Of a stretch of DNA of 64,000 bases, positions 1 through 12,514 are shown piece after piece; the first letter of the stretch is position 1; every line of letters begins with the position of its first letter. The DNA comes from Citrus sinensis. Lineage: Eukaryota > Streptophyta > Magnoliopsida > Sapindales > Rutaceae. The stretch covers positions 2,144,501 through 2,208,500 of the forward strand of contig NC_068559.1 of assembly GCF_022201045.2 (NCBI RefSeq), written 5' to 3'. A program made the translations under genes and the position numbers. The notes below the pieces were generated by a model. It had not been told where the DNA came from. It did not search any database and saw nothing but the letters and a program-made list of their open reading frames with translations.

Positions 1-1467
1 TTAAAATTTTTTAATTCAATTTGTTCAAGACTAAAAATAGCAAAATGGATTTTTTTAAATTTATTTTAAATGATATTAATCATTTTATAATTTATATTTT
101 GATGGGTAAAAAAATAATAATGAGAAAAAACCAAAGGAAAATTGGCATTTACTTGAACTGTATTCGGGATTTATTTACATAATCGAATATGTACACACAA
201 AGACTTCAGTGATAAGCCATTAGTAATAGCCAAGTTAGTAAGTAACTAATATTTCGAAAATACTAAAGAGGTTTTTTTAATTATTTTTTTTATTTAACTC
301 ACCGGCTCACCCCACGCACATCAATGAGTTCGAATTCAAAATCTAGGTCTTAGAGAGATTAATTCTTATCAATGAAACTAATTACGTTTATTTTTTTATC
401 TGAAATCTAAATATGTCTGAATTTAGTTGAAGTTTGGATGGGTTTGAATGAAAATGTCTAAATAACATGTTTGTTTTTTCTTTTTCAACATCTGGAGAGA
501 AAAATTTAAAAACTAATAGTTTGATATAAATATTCTTTTAAGTGGTGCATATATTTATTCTTCACAATTTATAATTTTCATAGATTGATTAGTTTGGTAG
601 AATTAAAAAAAATACTATTATTGTTGATCTTAATTTAATTTAATACTAAAAGATGTAATTATAACATCAACTTTTATTATAAAGTCAACACTGATGTTTT
701 GTTTTTGATTCATCAAAATGGATATAATTTGATTTGTTCAATATTTCAGTTTAGTTAATGTTATCATGTCAATAAAAATTTAAAGTAATTAAAAAATAAC
801 TTTATAAATAATAAAAAAATTAGGTTTATACATAATATTAGAAATACATGAATTGTTAAGGGTATTTTTGAGATTTGAAATTAAAATTTTCCGTTTAAAC
901 TTCAAACTTTAAATAAAAACAAATTTTTTTATTTAGATAAAATTGTCTGAAAATAAGTGATAAGTTAAAAAAAATCTAAAATAAATTAATGTCTGAAAAA
1001 AAATTAAACACACAAATAAATTCCCATGTGAGAATGAATGAGATGTGTGAACAGGCTGAAACCGTGATCAAAATTCCAATTATTGGCTTTCATGGAATTA
1101 AAAAGTTGATGTGAATTTGCCATTTGAACGATAGAGATTGGGAACATTATTGGAGAGACTTGCTCGCTATCACTAAATTATGGTTACGGCACTAATGCCT
1201 CATTCAGCGGCAGTGGGGTATTGATGCCGGCACATTTCACGGCCACCCTACGATTTGAAATAAAGTGATCACAAATGAACTTGAACATAAAATTTTCGTT
1301 CTTCTTCTTCACCTAATAAAGCTGTTGTTTTAATTTGGGGCTAGCAAAGTCGGTGGTGAGGGCATGAAATGGGTTTTGATGGATCATGTATGGAGCTAGT
1401 GCTAGTTAATATAAGAGAGACAACGTGGGCAATTAATGAATGTGGACTAAAATTGGGATCAGACTAA
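1..1467. other. AT-rich intergenic DNA
   Basis: No coding region or RNA gene recognised on either strand. The sequence is AT-rich with many short homopolymer runs. Confidence 0.6.
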
Positions 1468-1584
1468 GGTGCAACTGTGGTACCGTACCACAGTTACATC
1501 TAACCGTTGAATGCACTTAGATTAGTGGAGTTTATTGGTATCCAATAGCTGGATGCAACTGTGGCACGGTACCACAGTTGCACC
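1468..1584. mobile_element. Short MITE-like inverted repeat
   Basis: A 117-bp segment begins GGTGCAACTGTGGTACCGT and ends with the near-perfect reverse complement (CACGGTACCACAGTTGCACC). Each terminus also contains an internal palindrome around GGTACC. The two arms are about 30 bp. No convincing target-site duplication was found, so the superfamily is unassigned. The small open frames that start here are by-products of the repeat. Confidence 0.6.
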
Positions 1585-2559
1585 ACAGATTTTCCCTTAA
1601 AATTGACAATCTATGGAGCTTTAGCTTTCCGGGCCTTCAATCATTCATGTGCCCGCATAGGATCTGCCCTTCACCGCATGATTTCCATTTTCCAATTGCC
1701 ATGTGCAAAACCCAATCCTGTCTTCGCACACAATCCTCAGGAGTCACGAGGATAAGATTACGCAGTGGAAAAATTTAGCAATTATTTAGTTTTCACAGTT
1801 TCACTTATCATTAATCAAGTTGTGGTGGATTTGTTCCCTCTCCAATAGTTGAAGGCAGCTAGTTTGAGTCATTCTCCTAAATACGAATGAATATGGTTCC
1901 TAACTCATAATATATTATTACTATTAGTATTTTTGTTACATCTTAAAATATTTTGCTATCGATTTTTCACATTACAAATTATACATAATCTATCATATAT
2001 AAGTCAAGATAAAAAAATTTTGAAAACACATAAAGTCTTTATAAAGATGAGGGAAGGTGGAAAGCATTTTACCAAATAGTGTTGTAGTAGTGATTCTCAA
2101 ATAAAGTGATCATCCTTGGATTACAGTAACTCTTAAGTTTATGATTACACTATGAATTTTGTAGGAAAACATGGCAACATTCGCAGCATTACCAGTGTTT
2201 GGATTAAGAAAACTGGCATTGGCTGGAATGTGACAAAAAAATTTACTTGCAACTTTTGATCAAAGGGAAAAAAAAGTGAAGGAGTGGGGGAAGGATTTGT
2301 GCTGAGGAATAAGCATTTTTTAATTTTTGAAGCTAATTGAGATTAGGTGGGATCAGGTGCCATAATCAAAATTCGCTATCAACTTTTTGCCCTTCTACTT
2401 GATTCTAAAACTTTAACCATCTGTAAGTCATTGCTTTCAATTATAGTGTTGTGAAAAGACTCCATATAACTCACACATCTTACTTTCATTTGGTATCTAA
2501 ACCCATTATCCATCTATACCCCAGTGATTCTCAGCCCCATTCAAAGACCGTAAGCTCCC
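1585..2559. other. Intergenic DNA
   Basis: No gene recognised. The final part (from about 2560) probably belongs to the promoter and leader of the following RING-H2 gene. Confidence 0.5.
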
Positions 2560-3179
2560 TTTTATAGACGACCCTGCATAGTTTACTCATATCACAAAAC
2601 AAATCAACCTTCCTCTCTCTCTATGCATCACCAAAATCGGTTTGCTTCTCTCATCGATTACTGAATTGCAATCAGAAATATTTCCCAATAAGTTCAGAAC
2701 CTGGTAAGGCTTATTTCTCCATTTTTTTGCATTTGATACTGTTACCTAAGTGATAATGATGATGCCTTTTCTGGAGGTCTTTATCTAGTTGGAATCACGA
2801 CAGATGTTGCCATAACTCAAAGGCAAGGCAACTACAAGCCCGCACTTTGATGTCCCCACTCCATCTCTTCATTTATCAATCACAAGTGAAACTCCGCCTT
2901 TAAGTTCCTCAAGCAACAACCAGCTAGCTATCAGACTTTCACAGATCGATCGTAGAAGCTCAATATCAAAACGAAAGTGAAGCTAACAAGTAAAGGCTTC
3001 GCTCAATACATGAGTGTCATGAATTTCCTTCTTTCAGTATCATTTGTGGTTCGATTCATAATTAAGGGAAAAGCTTGGAACTATAGAAACGCAAGCCTGT
3101 TTGCATAAGCTCATCAAATAGTCTTTAAGTTGCAAAAGGGTACAAAGCTTTTGCACTCTCTGATCATTTAGTTCAAGCA

Positions 3180-3773
3180 ATGGTGACACTCAATCATCGT
3201 CCACATCGCCTACTTTTGGATACAGAACCAAGCACGCCGCCAACCAATGGAAGCAGAACGCGGAGCACGGTCTCCAATGAAGCCAATTTTGACACCAACA
3301 TGGTGATAATACTAGCAGCCCTGTTGTGCGCATTGATTTGTGCCCTAGGATTAAATTCAATAGTGCGTTGTGCTCTGCGTTGTAGCAGAAGGTTTGCTTT
3401 TGAGACCCCGGATGAGACCGCAGCGCGACTGGCAGCCAGAGGACTTAAGAAGAGTGCATTGAGACAGATTCCGGTGGCTGTCTATGGAACTGCAGGCGTC
3501 AAGATTAAGGCTACAGACTGTGCAATTTGCCTTGTAGACTTTATGGATGGTGAAAAAGTCAGGGTGTTGCCGAAGTGTAACCATGGGTTTCATGTACGGT
3601 GCATAGACACGTGGTTGATGTCACACTCGTCGTGTCCAACTTGCCGGCGGTCATTGCTGGATCAACCAACAAGTTCTGATGCTGCGGAGGTGGATTCTGA
3701 GATCCGGCACCCGGGAAATCCACCAGGAGGAGAGCAAGCTGATGTTCCTATAGCTACGGATGAGGTTGTTTAA
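3180..3773 (+). CDS. ATL-type RING-H2 E3 ubiquitin ligase
   Basis: Intact, intronless 197-residue frame. Residues about 41-62 form one hydrophobic membrane segment ([20 protein letters not shown]), followed by basic residues. [13 protein letters not shown] stretch (88-99) is the GLD region of the ATL family. The RING-H2 finger has C114, C117, C133, H135, H138, C141, C152 and C155, with Pro131 two before the third Cys and Trp145 after C141, as in E2-binding ATL proteins. The family is membrane-anchored E3 ligases that pass ubiquitin from E2 to targets, often in stress or defence responses; the closest group by appearance is ATL8/ATL80. The start is the first ATG of the frame. The leader (about 2560-3179) may contain an intron with a donor at 2704 (CTG/GTAAGG); this is inference. 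A polyadenylation-like AATAAA lies at 3788-3793. Substrates cannot be inferred. Confidence 0.92.
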   Translation: MVTLNHRPHRLLLDTEPSTPPTNGSRTRSTVSNEANFDTNMVIILAALLCALICALGLNSIVRCALRCSRRFAFETPDETAARLAARGLKKSALRQIPVAVYGTAGVKIKATDCAICLVDFMDGEKVRVLPKCNHGFHVRCIDTWLMSHSSCPTCRRSLLDQPTSSDAAEVDSEIRHPGNPPGGEQADVPIATDEVV

Positions 3774-5620
3774 CGACCCTGCGTATGAATAAAGAGAGAG
3801 TTCGTTTGTGGTGTTTCTAGTGATTTTTTATTTGTTCATGCGAGTGAGGCATAGAGTGACACATTTGTTGTAATTTCACTAAAAGAATTATGTGAAATGA
3901 TCCCGAGGCTATATACTATGTAGGTACATACTTTGGGTTAAAGACAGGACATGGTTTTAGTTTCAATTCTGTTTTGACACACCACATACCCATAGTATAT
4001 TCACTTGATGAAATGAATGATTGGTGTTGCTCTCTTACAATTTTATATTTCAGACTTAAAAAGGAAAAAAAGAAGAAGAAGCAATTGATGGTTTATGCCT
4101 TTTTTTTTGTTGTTTCCAGTTTTTGAGAATCAAATTTATGCTGCATAGTGAAGAATATAGAGGAAATTTGTTGAATTGTATTGACATAATGTTCATTTCT
4201 TGAAGTACAAGAATGAGCTTTAATGCTTTCTACCTTCCAAACTTTTTTTTGCCCCATAAAGGATTGCTATTAGGCTAAAAAAAAAAAAAGGATTTGGAGT
4301 AATTAAATGGATCTTTTCAAGTACACTACTACGCATTTAGAGCAGAAAGAATTGAAAAGAATTAAATTTTAATATCAAACTTGCCATTTTAACTCCCAAT
4401 CTTTGCTCCATTCAATGTTTGAATGAAAAGCTTTAGCTGTTAATTAAAAAGTGGTAGTTGTTTGATAAGCACTAGTGAAAGTTTTTAGTATCATTTTTTG
4501 GAGCTTATATTTATCTTTTAGAAACAAAAGAGGCCTTTCAATTTCACCACTCGTAGCTAGATGTCAATCAAGTCAACTCTGGGTATTGTAATTTGTAAAC
4601 AAGCCTGTAATCTTTAACAACTTCAAATAGATGATAATAAGTCATGGTCATGGATCCAGCAAAGCAAATTCTGAACAAGAAATTATTCTAGACTCCACTT
4701 GGAGCTGCAAGTATCGTCATTGTTTCATTTGGAACATGGGAACTTCATTAATAGTACTAAAGATAACTGTGAAATGAAAAGGGCAAAGAGTTTTTTTTTT
4801 TTTTTTCCTTTAATATTATGCTGATAGATTGGAATCTCAAACTCTCTATTTCTCCTTTCTTTTAAATCTTTGGTGGGCCTACTTGGTCCCCAGTTTAATG
4901 AAGAAAATCTCATGCAGGCACCACAAATCAAAATCAAAATTGTCCAAGTAATTAGAACCCTGTAGAATGTAGCACCAAACCCAAATATTGGACCAGCCTT
5001 TAATTCCTTGATGAAGGCTTACATGAGACTGAAAAACCCTAATTTTCACTTGCACCAAATTTTTGTTGCTAATATTATAAGTTTTACAACAATATAAATG
5101 GCATGGGATAAGTTGAGCAATATGAAATAAAATTTATAGGATTGACCACATATTATAGTCATTCTTTCAGTTAAATCACAACAGGTGTTAAGATTTTATA
5201 AACAGATACACAATTGATATTATGGGTCAACTTCACAAAAGACTTCCTCTTAACCTTTTGGGTGAATATATATCACAAGGATTTCTCCACAGTTCAAAAG
5301 ATTGCACGAAAGATTAGATTTTATTTTATTTTTTGGTAGTGAAATTGAAATAGTCGAGTTACAAGTTTTTACAATCCTTTCAACAATATTCCCATTTCCC
5401 ACTAGCAAAGAGCCAATACACGGTTAGCGTATTACTGCTTGGCCACTAAAACTACATCGTACAAGGGATACACGTACAACTTTTTTTGTACATAATAATA
5501 ATAATAAAATCTTTTTGCATTTCATAATCATGGAAGGAGCGCAGCCCAGTTGTAGTTATAGAAAAATGTCACTACTATCTTGAGTCTTATGATGGGGCCT
5601 TCATCTTGGACAAAGAGGGG
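3774..5620. other. Intergenic DNA, 3' flank of RING-H2 gene
   Basis: Contains the 3' untranslated region of the RING-H2 gene and then AT-rich DNA. No gene, RNA or clear element was recognised. Confidence 0.5.
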
Positions 5621-5637
5621 GGCAATGGAATCATTTT
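5621..5637. repeat. LINE target-site duplication, copy 1
   Basis: GGCAATGGAATCATTTT, matching 8460-8476 at 16 of 17 positions. It directly precedes the poly-T run that is the poly-A tail of the minus-strand LINE. Confidence 0.85.
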
Positions 5638-5853
5638 TTTTTTTTTTTGAGAAGGAAATAAGCGATTTCAATAAATCAAAGATGATAATACAAATTCGAC
5701 TTCTACTGGAATTGGTTCCAGCCATACAACAGTTTCATTGTTCCTTAGAGCTAACTTAGCTAAGGAATGGGCATGAGTATTACATGATCTAGGAGTGTGA
5801 TAGCAGCTGAAATTCTAGAAATCCTTGCTAAGACTTTGAATTTCTGAAATCAC

Positions 5854-6264
5854 TCACATAATCTCTGTCCTAATGCCCTCTTTGTTGTTAATTAACTTCA
5901 CCACTTCTTGACAATCTGACTCCACCATTATGCATTGAAAAGCTGCACTTTTTGCCACCACTAACCCCCATTCAACAGCTTCAGCTTCTGCAGTCTTTAC
6001 ATCCCCTGTAAATAGAGTGGATTTCACAGCAGCCACTTTAACTTTGTTGCATGAGTCTCTAATAACAACCCCCAGGCCGGCCTTTTGCCTGTCAAAATTA
6101 ACAGCAGCATCAACATTAACTTTGAATGTATTATCAGGAGTAGGGCTCCATACTTGCTGATTCTTGGAAGAATATTTTGCCTCTGGATCCAACTTCGGCT
6201 GTTTCACTCTTCTATAGGTCTCCACCACAGCCTTAGCTCTTGAAATAGTTAGTAATGGTTCCAT
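5854..6264 (-). pseudogene. LINE C-terminal RNase H (RVT_3-like)
   Basis: Minus-strand frame with the plant RNase H-like pattern: FKVNVDAA (first catalytic Asp region), GLGVVIRD, AEAEAVEWGL (catalytic Glu region) and VESDCQEVVKLIN (catalytic Asp region). It is the C-terminal domain of the LINE polyprotein and is separated from the zf-RVT part by a stop. Confidence 0.88.
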
Positions 6265-6309
6265 TTTTTTTCCTTCAAACAGAAACTTATTCCTGCCATA
6301 CTAGATAGT

Positions 6310-6886
6310 CTAGCAGATAGCTACCATAACTTCAATGTCTGACTTTGTTATTTTCTTAGCCATTTCAACCATAATTTCCAACATGTCTTGGTTAACAGCA
6401 TTAGGGAAACATGTTTCAAAGGGGGCATACCTCCAGACCTTTTTGGCAGCTTTACATAGTAACAGAGTATGAGCTGTAGTTTCTTTATCTTGCTTGCAAA
6501 TTTGACATGTAGGCTCTAGCAGTATCTCTCTTCTCCATAAATTATCAACAGTAGGCAAAAGGTTGTGAGATGCTCGCCACATGAAGATTTTAATTTTTTC
6601 CGGCAATTGAAGGGTCCATAACAAATTTCAGTGATGCAGACCCTTGGATGAACAGCTCGGCTTATCTGGATTCTTGATCTTAAGCGCCAATTGGTATCTG
6701 CTTTTTACAGAATATTGCCCTTTTTTTATCAAAGTGCCAAATCACCTCGTCCATTCTTGGTCTTCTCGGCAGCGGAATTCGTAGAATTTCAGCTGCATCC
6801 TCATCCATAAACCATTGTCTCACCTTTCTTTGATCCCAATTATGTTCTTGACTAATGAGATCTGCTACTGAAGCATCTACTGCCAC
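6310..6886 (-). pseudogene. LINE zf-RVT region (broken)
   Basis: Continuation of the LINE polyprotein in two frames. 6886-6680 holds a spacer with the conserved DVI/EVIWHFDKK-type block. 6624-6310 holds the zf-RVT domain: KIKIFMWRASHNLLPT, then a Cys pair (TCQIC) and a distal HTLLLC. A frameshift near 6620-6650 separates the parts. Confidence 0.85.
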
Positions 6887-6938
6887 ATTTTGAATTGATA
6901 TTGGCTTAAACGTTTCTGGCCTTGGAATCCAATTGTCT

Positions 6939-8459
6939 CTACATATTTGTATCTTTTCTCCATTGCCGATCCTCCATCTGATTCCTTTTTACAGCACTTG
7001 TCTTCCCCACTCTGGTGACCAATAAGTCTGGGTATTGCAGCAATCTCCACCCTTGTTTGGCCACTAAAGCCCGGTTGGAACTAGACATTTCCCTGAACCC
7101 GAGGCCTCCTCTACTCTTAGCATGACTCATCTTTCCCCATCTTGCCCAGTGAATTCCACGCTTGTCCTTCTTTGATCTCCACCAAAACTTGGCCATTGCC
7201 TTCTGAATATCATCACACAACCCTAGGGGTAACTTAAAGACGCTCATTGCATAGGCTGGTATCGCTTGAGCCACAGCTTTGATAAGAACTTCTTTCCCTC
7301 CACTTGAGAACAACCGATGCTGCCAGCTTGCAATCTTACTCACCACTTTCAGTTTCACCTCATTGAAGAGGCTGGTCTTCTTTCTTCCAACCATAGATGG
7401 AAGGCCCAAATATTTTCCATGCCTAGAAACCACATTAAGTTGGAAAATGTTTTTTATTACTTCAACTCTGTCCTCTGGAATGCTACCACTAAACACTATG
7501 GATGACTTCTCAAAGTTAAATAGTTGTCCTGAAGTAGTTGCGTAGCACTCAAAAATGGCTTTTAGGTTCTTGCAGCTGTCAACTGAAGCTTTGGTGAACA
7601 CAAGGCTGTCATCCGCAAAAAGTAAATGTGAGATAGTGAGCTCTTTCCCGAATTTCAGCCCTTGAATGAGGTGATTACGCTCTGCCTGCAGCAACAAGTT
7701 GGAGAAGGCCTCTGCACACAAAATGAAGAGATATGGAGACAACGGACAGCCTTGCCTAAGGCCTCGTTGAGGGTGAATCAGCCCTTTTGGATTGCCATTA
7801 ATAATTATAGAGAAAGATGGTGTAGTAACACAATTCATGACCAGCTCTACCCATCTATTTGGAAATCCTAGTTTAATCATTGTGTGCTTCAAAAAATCCC
7901 ACTCCATCCTATCATATGCTTTGCTAATGTCTAACTTTAAAGCCACTAGCCCATTTCTTTTCCCCTTGCTGTGTCTAATTTTATGGAGGCATTCATAACC
8001 AATAATGATATTGTCAGTAATAAGCCTATTGGGTATGAATGCACTCTGATTGGGTGAGATAATCTGAGCAAGGATAGGTTTCATTCTATTAGCTATAGTC
8101 TTAGCAATAAGTCTGTAGATTACATTACAAAGACTAATTGGTCTGAATTCTGTAACTTTCCTAGGCTTGTGGACTTTTGGAATCAAAGCAATGTAAGTGT
8201 GGTTTAACTGAGATAATGTACCTTGCTCATTCAGCACATGCAAGCACGTTTCAATCACTCCTCCTCCCACTGTTAGCCAGTGTTTCTGAAAGAAGACAGC
8301 AGGGAGTCCATCTGGTCCAGGGGCCTTTGTTGGGCACATTTGGCTCAGCGCATTTGAAACCTCCTCGGCTGTGAAAGGCTGCTCCAGCATGCTCTTCATA
8401 TCTTGGGTCACTTTCGGCATCAGGCCCGCCAAAGCACTACCTATTTGGTCTTGGCATCA
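6939..8459 (-). pseudogene. LINE reverse transcriptase (broken)
   Basis: About 500 residues remain in one frame, which is already open at the truncated 5' end. Visible RT landmarks are TKAPGPDGLP, the FRPISLCN block, KLDISKAYDRMEWDFL, QRGLRQGCPLSPYLF and the catalytic FADD box (LLFADDSLVF). The frame ends near 6939 in a shifted reading. The expected RWRIGNGEKIQI segment continues in another frame, and about 30 residues between the conserved blocks before it appear deleted. It copies LINE RNA in the intact family; here it is a relic. Confidence 0.92.
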
Positions 8460-8476
8460 GGCAATGAAATCATTTT
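8460..8476. repeat. LINE target-site duplication, copy 2
   Basis: GGCAATGAAATCATTTT, the partner of 5621-5637 with one mismatch. It marks the truncated 5' boundary of the LINE. Confidence 0.85.
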
Positions 8477-9305
8477 AATTGCCTTTAAATGGCACAATTT
8501 TGCGTTAGCATCCATTGCATTTGCATGTCATCATTTGTAGTTTAAATTATTTTTAAAGCCCTACCAACAGTATTCCCTTTTTCTGATAAGAAGAGACTTT
8601 GAAGCTACACATCTAGTCCTTGACCGAAAGATAAAATTATCTCACAATATACTTTGACAACTATATCTATAAAATATATATTAAAAAAAAGTGTATTATG
8701 TAATTATGTCATATTTGTCATTAGTAATGAATATCAAATGATAATTAGGTCGCCAATGACTCGTAATTCATTGACAACTTATGCGCCCAATAACTTTGGG
8801 TGAATGAGTTCGAGTCCCAATAATAGCTAAGACTTAATAAGAATTTATTTGACTCCCCACTTTAGGAGTAAAATAAATTTTCCTTCAATATTAAGTAAGT
8901 GTTGTTGTTCGAGCTGTGTCATACTAAAATCATAAAAAAAGAGTCCCGATTACTATTTAATTGTAACATATCAATATTTGAAAAAATAATAATAATTAGG
9001 TCATAAATTATGTTCTTGTGGTTGTGGGTTTCATGGGCTTTGAAGGCAGCTGGGCCTTATATCAAATTGACATGTATGCATGGATAAATTTCACTACACA
9101 CCCATTTAAATCGACAAATTCTGAGCTCAGAACGTATGATTTATGAACAAACTCGAGAAATTTTCTTGAAGGACCTTAGCAAAGCAAATTTTCATTAAAA
9201 TAGAAGCATGGTTGCGGGGTAAACACGTCATTCAAATTGCACAAATTTACAGCAATTCCAAAACCCAAGTGAAGAAGCACTTTTATTAGAAAGCGCAGAG
9301 CTGCT
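8477..9305. other. Intergenic DNA, 3' flank of CHIL
   Basis: AT-rich, no gene seen. A tRNA box-B-like GAGTTCGAGTCCC near 8806-8820 is isolated, with no cloverleaf around it. Confidence 0.5.
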
Positions 9306-10476
9306 TCATTTTGATAACTCAGCTGAGAGAGTATTGGCTAGAGATGATGTTGTTGTAGGAGACACTCCCCTTGCTCCACCCAAGTACCATTTCTTGATCA
9401 TCTCAACCACATTCGCATTCTCCACTTTGATTTTTGAGTCCTCCTTTCCTTCACTTGTAAACACTATCTGCACCCACGTTCAGAAATTTAGTCTACAAGC
9501 AAATTAAATTAAAAAACATAGTATAATTTTTAAAAATTATAATAATAATAATAATAATAATAATACATATAACATCATAACTAAACGAAGGTGATGAGAC
9601 AAAAATTAGAAGAATTCTCTCCTCGTAATCTGGAACTTACTACTCAAATTTCAAAAGCAGCTTAGATCACGAGAGAATCAATAACCAGTAGAATTTTTAG
9701 TACCTCAGCAGTAGGGGATGTTGCCGGAAAATGATAAGCAATCACAGAGTCCTTCTTAAAATACTTGGATTGGAAGAATTCAACGATTTTCTCAAGGGCA
9801 GATTCTTCCTCTTCTTCATATTTGTCAGCTCCGGCCAATCTGTCCCTCACCGCACTTTCTAACTGAACCCCATATTGTGACCCCTTGATCTCCTTGATCA
9901 CAACAATTCTCAAAAATTTCTCTACTGGAGCTGCATGGCATATACAAATAAAAAAACTTTAAAGAAAAATAAAGTTAAAAAAAAAAAATCAAACTGTATA
10001 ATAGTTAATTACCAGAGACAAGAGCATCAAAGAAGTCATCATCTTGTGCAAGGGAACTTCCCTGTTTGCCCTTCCACTGTTGCAAGTGACTCAAAATTTC
10101 AGGATCCAAGTAGACTCCAATTGCCGTGAACTTGATTTGGAGAAAGTGTATCTCAATGTCTGTTAAACCTGTTGCAAGCAGCAGCACCCCCAACTCAACA
10201 AGTTTCATAATGGCCATTAAACACCTCTAAAATGACAAAATTGTTCATAATGAAATGAAATGGATTGATTATTGCCATGACCCAGAAGATTCAACGGCTT
10301 GGTGGTGGTGATCTGAGGAGGAAATGGGATTTCATCCACCATTACAACTTCAGTGGCCACTAAATGTTCCACAAAACCAAAATTAGGTCACAGTATTTAC
10401 GAATAAATATATAGATAGCTTCATTAGCTTGATTAAAAAAAAAGTTGTTAACATAAACTTAAAAGAGAGACTCACT
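9306..10476 (-). CDS. CHIL: Chalcone isomerase-like protein (type IV CHI fold)
   Basis: I read complement(join(9306..9467, 9704..9930, 10013..10168, 10276..10359, 10476)), giving 209 residues, the usual CHIL length. Conserved stretches include [76 protein letters not shown] and [11 protein letters not shown], then GVSPTT near the C terminus. CHIL binds chalcone synthase and raises flavonoid output without isomerising chalcone itself; the Asn found seven residues after the catalytic Tyr in true CHI seems to be Ala here. Exon 1 supplies only the A of the ATG: donor CCA/GTGAGT at 10475, acceptor TTTAG at 10361-10360, giving ACCATGGCC once spliced. Without that intron the position reads GTG. The second intron (10275-10169) starts with GC. 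Other introns are GT-AG. No upstream ATG lies in the nearby leader. The family is near certain; the split start is inferred. Confidence 0.9.
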
Positions 10477-10568
10477 GGTAATCTTTAGTGGGAAATTATT
10501 GGAAAATGATGAAGTATGGAGAAAAAGAAACTGATAATTTGATAAAATAAAAATGAAGGGTGAAGCTG

Positions 10569-10669
10569 ATATTTAAGCAAGTGACTGTGTTCTTTAGTTA
10601 CCATTTCTCAAGCTACCAATCTTTTTCAGTTATGGCACCGGTGTTTGGTGGGAGGCTGGTAGTAGGTGG
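10569..10669 (-). promoter_or_regulatory. Putative CHIL promoter with TATA and MYB-type AC elements
   Basis: On the minus strand a TTAAATA TATA-like sequence lies at 10569-10576, about 95 bp upstream of the proposed start. Further upstream are CCACCTACTACC (10658-10669) and CACCAAAC (10643-10650), which resemble AC/MYB-recognition elements of phenylpropanoid genes. Assignment is by motif only. Confidence 0.35.
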
Positions 10670-10679
10670 CAAAAGTTGA

Positions 10680-11738
10680 ATATTCGGTGCTGCGATATTA
10701 TTATTTAATTAAACTTTCTTCTTCTTTTTCTTTTAATTTATGAAAAATCAGCAGAGATATTCAATTTATACGGGTATATAGTAGATATCTTGACTTTTTT
10801 TTTAAAAATAAATATTAGTTGATTATAATACAACATTAGAGGAATATATGTTGAGATTTTTGTTATCTTAAAAAATTGAGTTTAAAATAGACTAAAGTAA
10901 GCGGCGAAAGGTAGAGAGGACTATAACTATTTCTCTTGTATCCTATAAGATAAACACTTTTCATATTGATCCTTAACAATTTTTTTTTATTTTTATAATC
11001 CATAATAGAATAAACAATATTCATATTAGTGCTTCAACAAAATTCCTATATATATAGAACAGTAGTTAATTTTGTACACATCATTTTAATTTAATCCGAA
11101 TTAAAATAAGTTCTTAATTTTGTCACTAACTAAAATTTACTTCTACGTATTTAAAGAAAATGTAATTTTTTTTTTAAATATATACATGAGAGGAGAGAAA
11201 ACTAGAGTGCTACCATCCAAAGGATGTGTTGTTTTTAAGGTTTTAGCAGAATTACAGGGTTTTAAAATTAAAGTAAGTCCCTCGGCATTTTTTGTTTTAT
11301 TAATTATTTAATTTTTGAGGAGATTCAGCTATCCACGTGTTCAGCTGCCTAAACAAAACAAGTAACAGCCACCCATTCTACCTAACCTACCCTCTCCCCA
11401 TTTTATTTATTTTTCATTATTATTTATTCATTTTCATTTATAAGATGCCCATTCCAATTCACATTTTACAAACCCATGTAAAATGGAGCGGCTCGGTACG
11501 AAGTGGAATTCATCGTTTAATTTTAATACAAGGAGCGGGCCAAAAAAGGGAAAAAAAAAATGCACATCGGATTACTTTGACACCAGATTGTACAAAATAA
11601 AGTCGGATTTAATCAGCTTTTTTCTTCGTTACTCTATTTTATCACTCTCGTCGCCTAGCGAGATCTTATACAGATATTATAAATTAAAATTCGGAAGGAA
11701 TTTATAATATTATAAACTTTTTTTTTTACTGTCTTCTA
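10680..11738. other. Intergenic DNA
   Basis: AT-rich. Several short open frames (for example around 11120-11707) lack recognisable domains or biased composition and are not called. Confidence 0.5.
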
Positions 11739-12514
11739 ATGTTAATTTTAACTTTGGATATGTTAATTCTAATTCCTAATTTTAATTCTACTCATCTGAT
11801 TTCTAGTCTAGGTCAATCTTATTATCTTATTGTAGTCTATATTGAGGTTAATGTCCTTAAGATGAGTATCAATAAGGCTTACTCTATGCTGTTGACTCAT
11901 GAGGCTACATTGGAAAGTGTATGTCTAATGCTAGTAAGAAATTAAGATGAATTATGCAGCCTATATTGTTCAAGCTGGAAATAATAATAAAAAAATAGAG
12001 TAAAAATGGTGACTGGAATAATGATAATAACGGAAACTGGAATGGAAATTTTGGAAACAAAAATGCAAATAGTAACTGGAATGGAAACTTAAAAAACATA
12101 GGAGATTATTGATCAAGAAGAGGTGGATTTTTTAAAAGTGGTAATCCTTCTGGACATAATTTAGGAAAAGGTTGGAATGCTAATCAAGGCAGGGGTGGTT
12201 TCTATGGAAGTGATGGTTTCTCTAGTCTTTTTAATGGCTTTGGCAGAGAAGGTGGCAAAGGAAATATTATATGCCAAATTTACTTCAAACCTAATCATTC
12301 AGTAGTTGATTATAGAGATAGATTTAATAGAAACTTTCTTCCAAATTTCTCAGCTCATGGTTATTTTTTAATGAATCACATCCCTAAAGCTGCCTAAATG
12401 GTGAGTTCATAAGGTGTTGCAGATCAAGGCTAGAACTTGGATAATAGAGCCACACATCATCTCATAAATAATGTCCACAAGTTAACTAAAGGTAAACCCT
12501 ATCTTGGCTCCTAG

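Larger units (their letters stand above)
5638..8459 (-). mobile_element. 5'-truncated L1-type LINE
   Basis: A 2.8-kb non-LTR retrotransposon on the minus strand. The 3' end carries a poly-A tail (poly-T at about 5634-5649 on the plus strand), and the insertion lies between 17-bp imperfect direct repeats. Reading 5' to 3' on the minus strand it encodes reverse transcriptase, a zinc-binding zf-RVT region and a plant-type RNase H. The endonuclease and ORF1 are absent, the usual result of incomplete target-primed reverse transcription. Frameshifts, stops and an internal deletion make it inactive. Confidence 0.93.

Noticed and set aside
8806..8820. tRNA box-B-like GAGTTCGAGTCCC
   Set aside because: No acceptor stem, box A at correct spacing or cloverleaf; at most an old SINE trace.
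10358..10360. CHIL as a pseudogene because its start codon reads GTG
   Set aside because: A consistent intron splits the ATG, and all other exons are intact and in phase.
11120..11707. Several 60-90-codon plus-strand frames
   Set aside because: Low-complexity AT-rich sequence, overlapping frames and no homology I can recognise.
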